This document shows positions 1 to 9,020 of a stretch of 64,000 nucleotides of DNA, in pieces. Origin of the DNA: Aureisphaera sp963669405 (GTDB lineage Bacteria; Bacteroidota; Bacteroidia; Flavobacteriales; Flavobacteriaceae); assembly GCA_963669405.2 (NCBI GenBank), contig CAXXHF010000002.1:868001-932000 (forward strand), in the 5' to 3' direction. A model generated the notes under the pieces. That model made no database searches, had not been told where the DNA came from, and worked only from the letters and a program-made list of their open reading frames with translations. The position numbers and the translations under genes were made by a program. Each line of letters starts with the position of its first letter. Positions within the stretch are counted from its first letter, which is position 1.

Positions 1-180
1 AGCCTGAACCTTTGCAATTCCTAAAGAATGTAACACATGTCTTATATAAATCTCATCAATGTCTTTACGGGAGACTACATTTATTTTTAGGTTCCAATCC
101 TTGTATAGATGTTCAAGCTTCTCAAATTGAGCTATTTGAGTCTCTGAAAGACTCGGAAAGTAAGATCGAATTAGTTTCAT
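1..180 (-). CDS. rsmG: 16S rRNA (guanine-N7) methyltransferase RsmG, N-terminal part (cut by window edge)
   Basis: The minus strand reads an ATG at 180 followed by an open frame to base 1, giving about 60 residues beginning MKLIRSYFPSLSETQ and containing WNLKINVVSRKD and RHVLHSLGIAK. These match the N-terminus of RsmG/GidB, which methylates G527 of 16S rRNA using S-adenosylmethionine. The SAM-binding core lies outside the window. A consensus Bacteroidota -7 element sits just upstream (197-204), supporting this start. The assignment rests on the recognisable N-terminal motifs only. Confidence 0.85.
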   Translation of the reverse strand, partial: MKLIRSYFPSLSETQIAQFEKLEHLYKDWNLKINVVSRKDIDEIYIRHVLHSLGIAKVQA

Positions 181-196
181 AGTAAGTTATCAACCG

Positions 197-204
197 CAAA
201 AGTA
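197..204 (-). promoter_or_regulatory. -7 element of rsmG promoter
   Basis: The minus strand carries TACTTTTG, an exact fit to the Bacteroidota -7 consensus TAnnTTTG, 17 bases before the rsmG ATG. This predicts a leader of about 10 nt. No clear -33 TTTG is visible. Confidence 0.5.
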
Positions 205-308
205 GCACTTCCTTAATAAATTTTAAGATATCATCCCATACTATCTAAGTTAAGATGCGTATTTTAGTGGCCTAATTTTTGGGCACCCCCAAATGAATAT
301 ATTTTACT

Positions 309-1409
309 GTGACTGAGAAACAAATAAAATTTCCCAGAGTTGATTCAGCTAAGTTTTTTAGAACACTCAACAAACGTGTAAACAATTATTTCAAAGAGAA
401 TAATATTGCTCGAACCGGGAATTGGAAATTACACATAAAGACTTTTGTTATGTTCGCCCTGTATTTGGGGCCATATTTTTTATTATTATCCATGGAATTG
501 CCTTGGTATCTTCTTCTAGCTGCCAGTATAATTATGGGTATTGGTATGGCAGGAGTTGGAATGAATGTTATGCATGATGCCAACCATGGCTCCTATTCTT
601 CAAAAAAATGGGTGAACAAACTCATGGGTAGTAGCATGTATATTCTTGCTGGTAATGTGTACAATTGGCAAGTACAGCATAATGTTTTGCACCACACATA
701 CACCAACATTCATGGACATGATGAAGATTTGGAAGCAGGACGAATCCTTCGTTTTACAGAACATTCCAGATGGAGACGGTTTCATAAATTTCAGCATGTA
801 TATAGCATTTTCCTCTATGGTTTGCTTACCATTAACTGGGTTTTAACCGCCGACTTTTTACAAACCAAACGATACTTGGCTAGAAAACTTTCCTATGGAA
901 AATTGCCAAAGCCTTTGGCACAATGGAGTATTTTAATTTCTACCAAAGCATTGTACACCATTGTTTGGCTTGTTATCCCAATGATTTTCTTCCCCATTGC
1001 ATGGTGGCAAGTTTTAATTGGCTTTTTTATTATGCATTATGTGGCAGGGGTTATTCTTAGCGTGGTATTTCAATTAGCGCACGTAGTTGGAGATACAGAG
1101 ATGCCTTTACCTGATGCTACTGGTAACATGAAGAATACATGGGCCATTCATCAATTATTTACAACTGTTAATTTTTCTACTAAAAATAGAATTGTGAATT
1201 GGTTTACAGGAGGATTGAATCACCAAGTGGAACATCATATTTTCCCAAACATCAGCCATGTACATTACACGAAGATTTCTGAAATCGTCAAAAATACGGC
1301 TAGGGAGTTCAATTTGCCTTACCACGAATATGAAACCACCCGAAAAGCAATCATTGCACATTTTAGATATTTAAAACAAATGGGCATGAATCCTGCCCTC
1401 ACCACCTAG
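309..1409 (+). CDS. Membrane fatty acid (acyl-CoA/acyl-lipid) desaturase
   Basis: Integral membrane di-iron desaturase that introduces a double bond into fatty acyl chains. All three histidine boxes are present: HDANH at residues 89-93, HNVLHH at 124-129 and QVEHH at 306-310. The QxxHH third box is typical of the linoleoyl-CoA/delta-6-type desaturase branch. Hydrophobic segments lie around residues 45-85 and 205-260. The start is GTG at 309; no upstream in-frame ATG is evident. It lies 7 bp before an aminotransferase gene and may be co-transcribed with it. Regiospecificity cannot be read from the sequence. Confidence 0.88.
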   Translation: MTEKQIKFPRVDSAKFFRTLNKRVNNYFKENNIARTGNWKLHIKTFVMFALYLGPYFLLLSMELPWYLLLAASIIMGIGMAGVGMNVMHDANHGSYSSKKWVNKLMGSSMYILAGNVYNWQVQHNVLHHTYTNIHGHDEDLEAGRILRFTEHSRWRRFHKFQHVYSIFLYGLLTINWVLTADFLQTKRYLARKLSYGKLPKPLAQWSILISTKALYTIVWLVIPMIFFPIAWWQVLIGFFIMHYVAGVILSVVFQLAHVVGDTEMPLPDATGNMKNTWAIHQLFTTVNFSTKNRIVNWFTGGLNHQVEHHIFPNISHVHYTKISEIVKNTAREFNLPYHEYETTRKAIIAHFRYLKQMGMNPALTT

Positions 1410-1416
1410 TACTACT

Positions 1417-2604
1417 ATGAATCCAAAACTATCTGACCGTGTCAATCAAATGGCCACCTCAGCCACACTAGCCATGGCTGCCAAGGCACGAGAATTAAGA
1501 GAACAAGGAAAAGACATTATAGGCTTAAGCTTGGGAGAACCTGATTTTACAGTTCCGGATTTTGTAAAAGAAGCTGCCATACAAGCAGTAAAGGATGATT
1601 ACCACTCCTATACTCCTGTAGATGGTTATGGCGAATTAAAGCAAGCCATTATTACCAAGTTTAAAAGGGATAATAACCTTACCTATAACCCTTCACAAAT
1701 TGTGGTATCAACAGGTGCCAAACAATCACTTGCCAATTTGGCTCAGGTTATTTTAAATCCAGGTGACGAAGTATTATTACCCGCACCCTTCTGGGTCAGT
1801 TATAGCGATATAAGTAAAGTAGCGGGGGGAATACCTGTAGAAATACCAACTTCTATTGATAGTGATTTTAAAGTCACTCCAGATGCACTGGAAGCTGCCA
1901 TTACTCCGAAAACTAAATTGATGATCTATAGTTCTCCTTGCAACCCAAGTGGTTCTGTATACTCAAAGGAAGAGCTTAGAGCTTTGGCAGATGTTTTGGT
2001 AAAATACCCAAATATAGTTGTGATAAGTGATGAAATTTACGAGCATATCAATTTTACAGGGCCACATGTTTCTATGGCTAGTTTTGAAGATATGTATGAC
2101 CGCACAGTCACTGTAAATGGAGTTTCGAAGGCATTTTCTATGACAGGATGGAGAATTGGCTACATAGGTGCTCCTGAGTATATTGCACGTGCCTGCAATA
2201 AAATGCAAGGACAGGTAACCAGTGGCGCCAATTGTATTGCCCAACGAGCTACCATTTCTGCTTTGGAAACCCCTCCAAGCGCCATACAGTACATGATAGA
2301 TGCTTTTAAGGGACGTAGAAAACTCATTTTGGGATTATTGAAGGAGATTCCCGGGTTTAAAACCAATGAACCCGAAGGTGCCTTTTACGTGTTTCCAGAT
2401 ATTTCCTATTATTTTGGGAAGACCCTACATGGAAAAACCATTGAGAACGCAAGTGATTTTGCATTGTTTCTATTAGAAGAAGCCAATGTTGCTACAGTAA
2501 CAGGACAGGCTTTTGGAGATCCAAACTGCATTCGAATTTCCTATGCAGCTTCCGAAGATGATATTAAAGAAGCCATCTCAAGGATAAAACAAGCCGTATC
2601 ATAA
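1417..2604 (+). CDS. aspC: Class I pyridoxal-phosphate aminotransferase (aspartate aminotransferase type)
   Basis: A 395-residue fold-type I aminotransferase, the usual family length. The motif SKAFSMTGWRIGY holds the Schiff-base lysine (K238); SDEIYEH (from about 204) carries the pyridine-nitrogen aspartate and NPSG (from 176) the cofactor-contacting asparagine. The family interconverts aspartate/oxaloacetate and glutamate/2-oxoglutarate in the cytoplasm; some members act on other amino acids, so exact substrate is inferred. It starts with ATG 7 bp after the desaturase stop. Confidence 0.85.
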   Translation: MNPKLSDRVNQMATSATLAMAAKARELREQGKDIIGLSLGEPDFTVPDFVKEAAIQAVKDDYHSYTPVDGYGELKQAIITKFKRDNNLTYNPSQIVVSTGAKQSLANLAQVILNPGDEVLLPAPFWVSYSDISKVAGGIPVEIPTSIDSDFKVTPDALEAAITPKTKLMIYSSPCNPSGSVYSKEELRALADVLVKYPNIVVISDEIYEHINFTGPHVSMASFEDMYDRTVTVNGVSKAFSMTGWRIGYIGAPEYIARACNKMQGQVTSGANCIAQRATISALETPPSAIQYMIDAFKGRRKLILGLLKEIPGFKTNEPEGAFYVFPDISYYFGKTLHGKTIENASDFALFLLEEANVATVTGQAFGDPNCIRISYAASEDDIKEAISRIKQAVS

Positions 2605-2699
2605 TACAGGGATAATTCCTATCACATTTATTTTTATTGAATTAAGCCTTTAAAAAATACAAAAAGAACTTATTTTTAAGGGATAAAAACTATTGTGCC

Positions 2700-3506
2700 T
2701 TGAAAACAACGTTCTTTTTGTTGCTCTTTACAAGCTCATTCTTAATGGCCCAAGAAAGTGAGAAGAAATTCTCATTGTTCTACGCCAATGACCTATACGA
2801 ACTTACTGAAGAACACCATATCTTATTAGACAGTCTAAAGAAACTGCCAAACAAAGATTCCCTGGATGTACATATCAAAGGATATACCAATAGTGTAGGT
2901 GGCGAAAATTACAATTTGGAGCTTTCTAGAAGACGTGCTGAAAATGTAAAGAAGGAGCTTAGGCAATTCACAATCATTTCTTCGCAAGGATATGGTGAAT
3001 TGGGAAGTACTGCTGCAGACAATAGAAGGGTTGATATTTTGATACACTTTAAAAGAGATCATGTTGCTGTTGTTGGTGAAATTGTAGAAGCCCCTATCAC
3101 CGAAAAAGAAACTGAAATCGTATCCTTTTCAAACCCCAAGAAAGGTGATAAAATCACGTTACGTGGTATCCGCTTTTATCCTGATCGTGATGTTATCATG
3201 GATGAAAGTAAAGAGGCTCTCAACGAGCTGGTTACATTTTTAAAGAACAACCGAAAAGTTAAATTTAAACTCATAGGACATATTTGTTGTGGCGATCCTA
3301 TGAAACCCTACAAGGATGTAAAAAACGTACGGACAGGAAAAGACAACCTTTCAGAAGCAAGAGCCCAAGCCCTTCATAATTACCTAGTAAAGAAAGGAAT
3401 TAACAAACGTAGAATTCGGTACTTAGGGATGGCATTTAGACAACCAACCGGTAAAGGTGATGAATTTGACAGAAGGGTTGAAATAGAAATCACCTCAGTA
3501 GATTAA
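2700..3506 (+). CDS. OmpA-family protein with two OmpA-C-like domains
   Basis: A 268-residue exported protein. A signal peptide occupies about residues 1-18, ending before AQES. Two peptidoglycan-binding OmpA-C-like modules follow, roughly 27-125 (GYTNSVGGENYNLELSRRRA) and 150-265 (GHICCGDP... then LSEARAQALHNYLVKKGI and DRRVEIEI). Such proteins tether the outer membrane to the cell wall from the periplasm. The start is TTG at 2700, chosen because it directly opens the signal peptide. Two tandem OmpA-C domains without a beta-barrel is a less common layout. Confidence 0.75.
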   Translation: MKTTFFLLLFTSSFLMAQESEKKFSLFYANDLYELTEEHHILLDSLKKLPNKDSLDVHIKGYTNSVGGENYNLELSRRRAENVKKELRQFTIISSQGYGELGSTAADNRRVDILIHFKRDHVAVVGEIVEAPITEKETEIVSFSNPKKGDKITLRGIRFYPDRDVIMDESKEALNELVTFLKNNRKVKFKLIGHICCGDPMKPYKDVKNVRTGKDNLSEARAQALHNYLVKKGINKRRIRYLGMAFRQPTGKGDEFDRRVEIEITSVD

Positions 3507-3517
3507 CACAAAATAAC

Positions 3518-3868
3518 ATGTTCACTTCATTTAAAAATAGTCCTCCCATAGCATTATTACCTGGGTTTACTGCCCGCTTTATCCATACAGAAACTCAGAC
3601 ATTTTCACTGGTTGAAATAGAGGAAGGCGGTGTATTGCCCGAACATTTTCATGAAAACGAACAATTCTCTCAGATATTAGAAGGCTCTTTTGAGCTTACA
3701 GTAGATGGTAAAACCGCTATTTGCAAGGCAGGAGATGTAGCTTTAATTAAATCTAATGTACCTCATTCAGGTCGTGCCTTAACAGCCTGTAAAATTTTTG
3801 ATGTATTTAATCCTGCTAGGGAAGATTACAGAAAATTATCGATTACGCCAAAAGAAGGGGGTAATTAA
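3518..3868 (+). CDS. Small single-domain cupin protein
   Basis: A 116-residue cupin. The first conserved cupin motif is visible as LPEHFHENEQF.QILEG (two His and one Glu as metal ligands) and the second as GDVALIKSNVPHSGRA (one His). It probably forms a small metal-binding beta-barrel; the substrate is unknown. It starts 11 bp after the OmpA-family gene, and its 3' end overlaps the convergent trkH gene by 33 bp. Confidence 0.75.
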   Translation: MFTSFKNSPPIALLPGFTARFIHTETQTFSLVEIEEGGVLPEHFHENEQFSQILEGSFELTVDGKTAICKAGDVALIKSNVPHSGRALTACKIFDVFNPAREDYRKLSITPKEGGN

Positions 3869-5340
3869 GATGAGTACAGTAAACAATTCCAACCTACCTA
3901 TAAGCATTAAAAACGAAGACCACCATTTTGCTGGGGCCGATAAGGAAGCATAATTATTCGCGGGGCCCAGATCTCCCAATGCAGGTCCTACATTACCCAA
4001 ACTAGAAGCTGCACCTCCTAAAGCCGTTTCAAAATCCAATCCTAATACAGAAAAAACCAATACTCCTACAATAAAGGAAAGCATGTACAATATGAAAAAA
4101 GCCAGAATATTAAATACAATAGGCTGCTGTACCCCTCTTGTATTGTACCGCACTGGGAGAATTGCACGAGGGTGAAGCGTCCGCTTAAACTCCAAAAGTC
4201 CGTTCTTGATCAAGATAAGATGGCGCACTATTTTTACACCTCCAGCGGTAGATCCTGCTGAACCTCCTAAAAACATCAACCCAAAAAAGAAGATGGTTAG
4301 AAACGGGGTCCACGCAGTAAAATCAGCCGTAACAAAGCCTGTTGTGGTAACCACTGCCAACACTTGAAACAATCCATGTCTAAATGCACTTTCAAAAGCA
4401 CCAAACACCATAGGATGATTTACTGAAGAGGTTGAGACATCAGATTTATAATAAATAAATAATACAACCGTCAAGGTGAGTCCTACAATAAAAAAACAAT
4501 ACGCTTTAAATTCTTCGTCCTTGAATATTTTACTGAATCTTGTTTTAAAGGCGAAATAACTCAATACAAAATTAGTTCCGGCCAAAAACATGAAGGCCAT
4601 GATGATATATTGTATCAATGGTTGATCGTTCCAATACGCCACACTATCATTCTTCGTAGAAAACCCGCCCGTACTCAAGGTACTTAAGGAATGATTTATA
4701 GCATCAAAAAAGCTCATTCCAGCTACTTTCAACAAAATAGTTTCTGCTATAGTATACCCCACATAAATGAGCCATAACCGCTTTGCAGTATCCGTTATCC
4801 GAGGGTGTAATTTGTCCCCTCCAGGACCTGGGGCTTCTGCAGCGAACAACTGCATTCCTCCAATCCCTAATAATGGTAGGATGGCTATGGCCAATACAAT
4901 AATCCCCATACCCCCTATCCAATGAGTAATGCTACGCCAAAAAAGCACACTTTCTGGAAGGCTTTCAATATCGTTAAGAATAGAAGCTCCCGTGGTGGTA
5001 TAACCACTCATAGTTTCAAAAAAGGCATTAGTAAAACCTGGAATTGCTCCTGTAATGATATAAGGTAGAGTGCCTACTAAAGACATAGATATCCAACCAA
5101 AAGTTACAATTACATATCCATCCCTCTTATGCAATTCTTTCCTATGATCTCTCGTTGACAACATAAGAAGCCCCCAATAAGAAGGGTTATAACGCCAGAC
5201 ATTACCATTTCAAAGCCTACACCATCGTCATAAATAAAACTGAATATGGACGCTATCAACATAAATCCTCCATTGAATAACAATAGAAGTCCCATGAGGT
5301 GAAAAATAATCTTGTAATTAAGCTTGGAAACCGAACTCAT
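3836..5340 (-). CDS. trkH: Potassium uptake protein TrkH, interrupted by one apparent frameshift
   Basis: Membrane subunit of the Trk K+ uptake system, working with cytoplasmic TrkA encoded directly upstream. The N-terminal part (first helix, IIFHLMGLLLLFNGGF) reads from the ATG at 5340; the rest reads in another frame from about 5164 and includes selectivity-filter-type segments such as SGYTTTGAS, TLSTGGFST, VTTTGFVTAD and SSLGNVGP. Restoring one missing base near 5160-5166 (GGC TTC TT.. ATG TTG on the minus strand) gives a continuous ~501-residue protein, the normal family length. The ATG overlaps the trkA stop as TAATG, which suggests translational coupling. A sequencing error is more likely than real inactivation. 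Confidence 0.85.
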
Positions 5341-6689
5341 TATACAAAAAGTTTTTCTACTTTTTTAATGGACTGAGGTAGTGAGCAAACCACAATACGA
5401 TCCCCGCTTTGAATTTTAAAATCTCCAAGTGCAATCATTCCTATACCCTCCCTAACAACGCCACCTATAATTGCCGATCTAGGAAAATCGATTTCGCGGA
5501 TAACCTTATCGCAAACCTTTGAAGACTGGGAAACAATAAACTCCAGCAATTCTGCATTCATATTATTGAGCATGGTCATGGCTACGATTTCCCCTTTTCT
5601 AACATGGCGGAAGATATTATTTGCCGCTAAGAGTTTTTTATTGATAAGCGTATCAATTCCTATAGAATGTGAAAGTTGAAAATAGTCCATATTCTCTACC
5701 AAGGCAATTGTTTTCTTAACTCCTTTAGATTTTGCCACCAAGCAGGACATAATATTGGTTTCACTATTTCCTGTTACTGAAATAAACGCATCCATATCTT
5801 GGATGGATTCTTCCTGAAGTAATTCTACATTACGTCCATCTCCATGAATGACCAAACAACTGGGGATATCATCGGCAATTTCAAATGCCTTTTCCTTACT
5901 GTTTTCAATAAGCTTTACATTAAATTTACCCTTACAAAGATCATTGGCCGTTTTGTAGCCAATCTTACTACCTCCCAATATCATAACATTCTTAATGGGT
6001 TCCTTTACCTTTCCTGTAAGCTTATAAATCTGTTCTACTCCTTCTTGGGTCGTTGTAAAATAGACTTGGTCCCCTTCTTTAAACTTAGTATCTCCTCTTG
6101 GGATAAGGGTATATTGAGTTCCGTATCTCTGAATGGCTATAGGAACATAATCCAATTCTGGGTATTGAACACCTACTTCCTTTACTGTTTTACCCACAAA
6201 TGCAGCAGTCCGAGATAGGTGCAATCCAATCATCATCAAGGCTCCATCTTCAAATTCATAAGTATCGTTAAATCCACTTTGGTTGAGTAAGAGTTCAATT
6301 TCTGAAGAAGCTAATGATTCTGGAGAAATCAATTCATCAATTCCAAATTTGGTAAACTGAACCTCATCCCTATTCTCCAAGAACTCCGTATTGGAAATTC
6401 TTGCAATGGTTCTTTTTGCTCCCAATTGTTTTGCCAGCACACAAACCGTAATATTGGTAGTTTCTGAAGAGGTAACAGCAATGACCAGATCGGTGCCGTT
6501 TACCCGAGCATCTTTAAGTACCGAAATAGAAGTAGCATCACCACGTATAACCCGAATATCCAAATGCGCATCAGCATAGGCTAACGACTCACGATTGGTA
6601 TCGATAAGGGTAATATCTTGGGACTCGAAAGAAAGGAGTTTTGCTAAATGAAATCCTACTTCACCGGCACCGGCAATAATAATTTTCAT
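5340..6689 (-). CDS. trkA: Trk potassium transport regulatory protein TrkA
   Basis: Peripheral NAD(H)-binding subunit that gates TrkH. It has two RCK halves, each with a Rossmann core: IIIAGAGEVGFHLA at the N-terminus and VMILGGSKIGYKTA mid-protein, each followed by a C-terminal ligand domain (…GDQVYF, …GDRIVV). I place the start at the ATG at 6689 (MKIIIAGAGEVG) because the glycine-rich strand must open the domain; an upstream in-frame ATG at 6734 would add 15 unrelated residues. The protein is 449 residues, the normal length. It shares one base with trkH. Confidence 0.92.
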   Translation of the reverse strand: MKIIIAGAGEVGFHLAKLLSFESQDITLIDTNRESLAYADAHLDIRVIRGDATSISVLKDARVNGTDLVIAVTSSETTNITVCVLAKQLGAKRTIARISNTEFLENRDEVQFTKFGIDELISPESLASSEIELLLNQSGFNDTYEFEDGALMMIGLHLSRTAAFVGKTVKEVGVQYPELDYVPIAIQRYGTQYTLIPRGDTKFKEGDQVYFTTTQEGVEQIYKLTGKVKEPIKNVMILGGSKIGYKTANDLCKGKFNVKLIENSKEKAFEIADDIPSCLVIHGDGRNVELLQEESIQDMDAFISVTGNSETNIMSCLVAKSKGVKKTIALVENMDYFQLSHSIGIDTLINKKLLAANNIFRHVRKGEIVAMTMLNNMNAELLEFIVSQSSKVCDKVIREIDFPRSAIIGGVVREGIGMIALGDFKIQSGDRIVVCSLPQSIKKVEKLFV

Positions 6690-6831
6690 AAATAACCATA
6701 AGGGATAAGTACGGCAAAGGTACGAATTTACCATTATTAGACAGACAGCTTGTTAAGCATAAGTTAGATGCCGCTCTTTTTTCAGATTATTTAAAATAAA
6801 ACCTTATTCTAAAAAGTATCTGAAAAGTACG

Positions 6832-6839
6832 TAGCTTTG
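6832..6839 (+). promoter_or_regulatory. -7 element of menG-porT promoter
   Basis: TAGCTTTG is an exact TAnnTTTG match ending 15 bases before the menG ATG, predicting a leader of about 9 nt. The divergent trkA gene starts 140 bp away. Confidence 0.55.
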
Positions 6840-6854
6840 CATCCGTTTTAAGCA

Positions 6855-7580
6855 ATGAGCAAGAATATAAAACCATACAAAGACTCCAAAGACAGTAAGA
6901 AACAGCAGGTAGAGAACATGTTCGATACTATTTCTGGCAATTACGATGGGCTAAATAGGGTAATATCTCTAGGGACCGATGTGAAATGGAGAAAAAAAGT
7001 AGTTCAAATTATTGCAGACTGCCACCCCAAATCTATTCTTGACATTGCAACGGGGACGGGTGATTTGGCTCTCCAGTTTTCAGAAAAAATTCCAGAGGCC
7101 AAAGTAGTAGGGCTGGATCTAAGTGAAGGTATGCTTAGTGTTGCCAGAAAAAAAGCTACCAAAGCGTCTATGGACATATCTTTTGTAAAAGGAGATAGTG
7201 AAGCCCTTCCGTTTCAGGATAACTCATTCGATGCCATTACAGTTTCTTTCGGAATTCGAAATTTTGAAAACCTAGAAAAAGGACTATCAGAAATACACCG
7301 CGTGCTTGCTCCAGGTGGACAATTTGTTATTCTTGAGACTAGCGTTCCGACCCGATTCCCTTGGAAGCAAGGGTATTACGTATATAACAAAGCTATTTTG
7401 CCAATAATTGGTAAATTGTTCTCCCGGGACAAGGTTGCGTATCGCTATTTAAGTGAAAGCGCATCTGTTTTTCCGTTTGGAGAAAAACTCAACAATATTT
7501 TAAGGAAAATTGGGTTTATAGAGGTTGATAATAAACCACAAACATTGGGTGTAGCCACTATTTATTTAGCTACTAAATGA
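6855..7580 (+). CDS. menG: Demethylmenaquinone methyltransferase (UbiE/MenG)
   Basis: A 241-residue class I SAM-dependent methyltransferase performing the last step of menaquinone synthesis. Characteristic family motifs are YDGLNRVISLGTD.KWR near the N-terminus, the SAM-binding DIATGTGDLAL, and FGIRNFEN.EKGL.E..RVL.PGG in the C-terminal half. Bacteroidota generally use menaquinone, so MenG is the likelier role than UbiE. Its stop overlaps the porT start by 4 bp (ATGA), so the two are probably one transcript. Confidence 0.92.
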   Translation: MSKNIKPYKDSKDSKKQQVENMFDTISGNYDGLNRVISLGTDVKWRKKVVQIIADCHPKSILDIATGTGDLALQFSEKIPEAKVVGLDLSEGMLSVARKKATKASMDISFVKGDSEALPFQDNSFDAITVSFGIRNFENLEKGLSEIHRVLAPGGQFVILETSVPTRFPWKQGYYVYNKAILPIIGKLFSRDKVAYRYLSESASVFPFGEKLNNILRKIGFIEVDNKPQTLGVATIYLATK

Positions 7581-8287
7581 TGAGACATGTTTTTTTAATT
7601 ATTGGTTTTCTTTTACTGGGGCAGAGTTCCTATGCACAATTATTCAGTAAAGAACGCCTTAGCAATATCGAAAATTTCGATAAAAAATTCCTTTCGTGGG
7701 GATACTTCTTAGGATTTAACAGCTACGATTTTAAATTTGAATACAACAATCAGGTTTCAGATGCCTTAACTGATGTATCTGTGGAAGGCCAAACGGGTTT
7801 CAATGTAGGTTTAATTGGAGATATGCGTATTAATCAATACATCAACCTTCGGTTGGAACCTGGATTATATTTTACACAAAGAAATCTTCGTTTTCCAAAT
7901 TTCATTGAAGAAAATAACGCTTTAAGGGAAGTAAAATCTACTTACATCCATGTTCCCTTCTTAGTTAAATTTTCTACTAAGAGATTGAATAATTTTAGAC
8001 CTTTTGTAGTCGCAGGGGTATCTCAATCCATAAACTTGAGTAGTAATGAGAAGAACCCAGAGGACAATAGTGTAGGACAGTTTAGAATGACACGGAGCAC
8101 AAGTTATTATGAACTCGGTTTCGGAATTGATTTTTACTTATACTTTTTCAAATTTACACCTTCCATTAGAGGTGTTTTCGCTTTGAGCAATGAATTAGTG
8201 GCAGATGATGATCCCGATAGTCCTTGGACCTCTAATATTGCCACTATGGGTACTAGAGGAATATTTATCAACTTTACTTTTCAATAG
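7577..8287 (+). CDS. porT: PorT/SprT-family outer membrane protein of the type IX secretion system
   Basis: A 236-residue protein with a signal peptide (about 1-20, ending SSYAQ) and alternating-residue beta-strand pattern ending in aromatic FTFQ, as in a small beta-barrel. N-terminal segment FDKKFLSWGYFLGFNSYDFKF is typical of PorT, a component needed for T9SS secretion and gliding. Its position immediately after menG is, from memory, a common arrangement in flavobacteria. It fits the many T9SS cargo genes in this window. The 3' end overlaps the convergent methyltransferase by 14 bp. Confidence 0.8.
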   Translation: MMRHVFLIIGFLLLGQSSYAQLFSKERLSNIENFDKKFLSWGYFLGFNSYDFKFEYNNQVSDALTDVSVEGQTGFNVGLIGDMRINQYINLRLEPGLYFTQRNLRFPNFIEENNALREVKSTYIHVPFLVKFSTKRLNNFRPFVVAGVSQSINLSSNEKNPEDNSVGQFRMTRSTSYYELGFGIDFYLYFFKFTPSIRGVFALSNELVADDDPDSPWTSNIATMGTRGIFINFTFQ

Positions 8288-9002
8288 TTCTTCGAAATTC
8301 ATTCAGAAGAATTCCGGTTGCCGTGGCTACATTTAGGCTTTCTGCAGTATCTGGATTGCCAAAATGCGGAATGGTAATTCGCTCGTTTACCAGAGATTCA
8401 ATCTCAGGAGATATACCATTGGCTTCATTACCCATTACCAATAATACATTTTCAGGAAGGTCTTTTTTGTAAACAGATGTACCATTCATAACTGCAGCAT
8501 ATACGGGTAGCTCACTATTCTTTAAAAAAGTAGCTACTTCTTGGTAATGAACCTGAACTCTTGCAATAGACCCCATAGTAGCCTGAATGACTTTTGGGTT
8601 ATAACAATCTACGGTATCTACCGAACAAACAAGCTGAGATACCCCAAACCAGTCGCACAAACGAATAATTGTACCCAAATTACCAGGATCACGTACCGAA
8701 TCTAAAACCAAAGTGAGTCCATTATTGGTAATTTCACTTGTCTCCGGAATGTAAAAAACAGCTAGCATGGTATTTGCTGTTGTTAGAGCACTAATTTTTT
8801 GCAGCTCAATGTTTGTAACTATTTCAAAATCAGCAGAAATATGAGATGCATCTTCAATTGAGAAGAAAGAATGCAATCTAATTCCAGCAACGAGTAAGTC
8901 TTTTATAATCTTAGGGCCTTCAGCAATAAAAAGCCCTTGTTTATTTCGGTACTTTTTTTGATGGAGACTCGTTATTAATTTAATTTGATTTTTGCTTATC
9001 AA
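8274..9002 (-). CDS. TrmH/SpoU-family RNA 2'-O-methyltransferase
   Basis: SPOUT-class methyltransferase. An N-terminal substrate-binding segment (KNQIKLITSLHQKKYRNKQGLFIAEGPK) precedes the knotted catalytic domain with LDSVRDPGNLGTIIR, LLVMGNEANGIS and the C-terminal SLNVATATGILLNEF. The target (rRNA or tRNA) cannot be told. I place the start at TTG 9002, giving MISKNQIKLI as expected for the family; the frame is open to an ATG at 9047, which would add 15 residues. It is divergent from tamL with almost no intergenic space. Confidence 0.82.
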   Translation of the reverse strand: MISKNQIKLITSLHQKKYRNKQGLFIAEGPKIIKDLLVAGIRLHSFFSIEDASHISADFEIVTNIELQKISALTTANTMLAVFYIPETSEITNNGLTLVLDSVRDPGNLGTIIRLCDWFGVSQLVCSVDTVDCYNPKVIQATMGSIARVQVHYQEVATFLKNSELPVYAAVMNGTSVYKKDLPENVLLVMGNEANGISPEIESLVNERITIPHFGNPDTAESLNVATATGILLNEFRRTIEK

Positions 9003-9020
9003 AATATAGTATTTTTGAAC

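Noticed and set aside
181..308. Small RNA or riboswitch upstream of the desaturase gene
   Set aside because: No stable fold or known aptamer motif is seen; it only holds the divergent promoters.
3836..5340. Natural inactivation of trkH
   Set aside because: One missing base fully restores a normal-length protein and the rest of the frame is intact; other genes show the same error type.
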